A stretch of 15,855 nucleotides of DNA, taken from assembly GCA_041689995.1 (NCBI GenBank), contig JBDNFD010000098.1:1-15855 (forward strand). Direction: 5' to 3'. Shown here one piece after another: positions 15,788 to 15,855 of the stretch; position 1 is the stretch's first letter; every line of letters begins with the position of its first letter. The notes below the pieces were generated by a model. The model was not told the origin of the DNA. It searched no databases and was given only the letters and a program-made list of their open reading frames with translations. A program made the position numbers and the translations under genes. The stretch comes from DASSWG01 sp041689995 (lineage in GTDB: Bacteria > Bacteroidota > Bacteroidia > Flavobacteriales > Flavobacteriaceae).

Positions 15788-15854
15788 ACTCGAACTCGTC
15801 CCCAACTCGTTGGGGATGACAGGCAGGCATTCTAACCAACTGAACTACCAGACC
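15788..15854 (-). pseudogene. Broken tRNA-Asp copy B, with an 18-bp palindrome after the anticodon
   Basis: On the minus strand the first 38 nt (15854-15817) equal the intact tRNA-Asp up to the base 3' of the anticodon GTC. Next comes the perfect palindrome TCCCCAACGAGTTGGGGA (15816-15799), then a T-arm remnant CGAGTTCGAG, then unrelated AT-rich spacer. The 3' half of the anticodon stem, the variable loop and the 3' acceptor strand are missing, so it should not function. Its 5' end is one base inside the window edge. Confidence 0.85.
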
Positions 15855-15855
15855 A

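Overview
The window looks like chromosome of a flavobacterium (Bacteroidota). The evidence is a type IX secretion C-terminal sorting domain, Bacteroidota-type promoter boxes (TAnnTTTG), AT-rich sequence, a patatin-barrel protein of the Bacteroidota kind, and a small GIY-YIG nuclease gene beside a tRNA. All assignments come from reading the sequence; no database was searched.

Layout. (1) 1-2535: 3' part of a secreted, lamin-tail-domain protein ending in a T9SS sorting domain, followed by a strong terminator. (2) 2672-4492: uvrC, then a perfect palindrome. (3) 4580-6820: patatin-like phospholipase with a POTRA-like segment and a C-terminal outer-membrane barrel. (4) 6979-15105: a type I restriction-modification island in the order hsdM, hsdS, DUF3800 gene, small basic protein, hsdR, all on +. 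A two-gene cassette of unknown role sits between hsdS and hsdR, and a possible small RNA on the minus strand lies just before hsdR. (5) 15130-15855: a minus-strand tRNA-Asp region with one intact tRNA-Asp(GTC), two broken tRNA-Asp copies carrying short palindromes, a small GIY-YIG nuclease gene wedged between them, and 117-bp direct repeats made of the tRNA 3' end, trailer and terminator.

How it fits together. A 59-bp sequence containing the tRNA-Asp terminator occurs three times in the same orientation: at 6831, just past the patatin gene, and at 15132 and 15573, beside the tRNA. It works as a terminator only on the minus strand, so the copy at 6831 is an orphan, separated from its tRNA by the whole restriction island. 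The simplest reading is that patatin and tRNA-Asp once faced each other and that the island entered between them at the tRNA trailer, leaving the terminator duplicated on both sides. The same trailer also flanks the GIY-YIG gene, whose stop codon is supplied by the D-loop of a broken tRNA-Asp copy.

The best candidates for something undescribed are this tRNA-Asp / GIY-YIG / palindrome arrangement and the DUF3800 plus possible nuclease pair inside the restriction locus.
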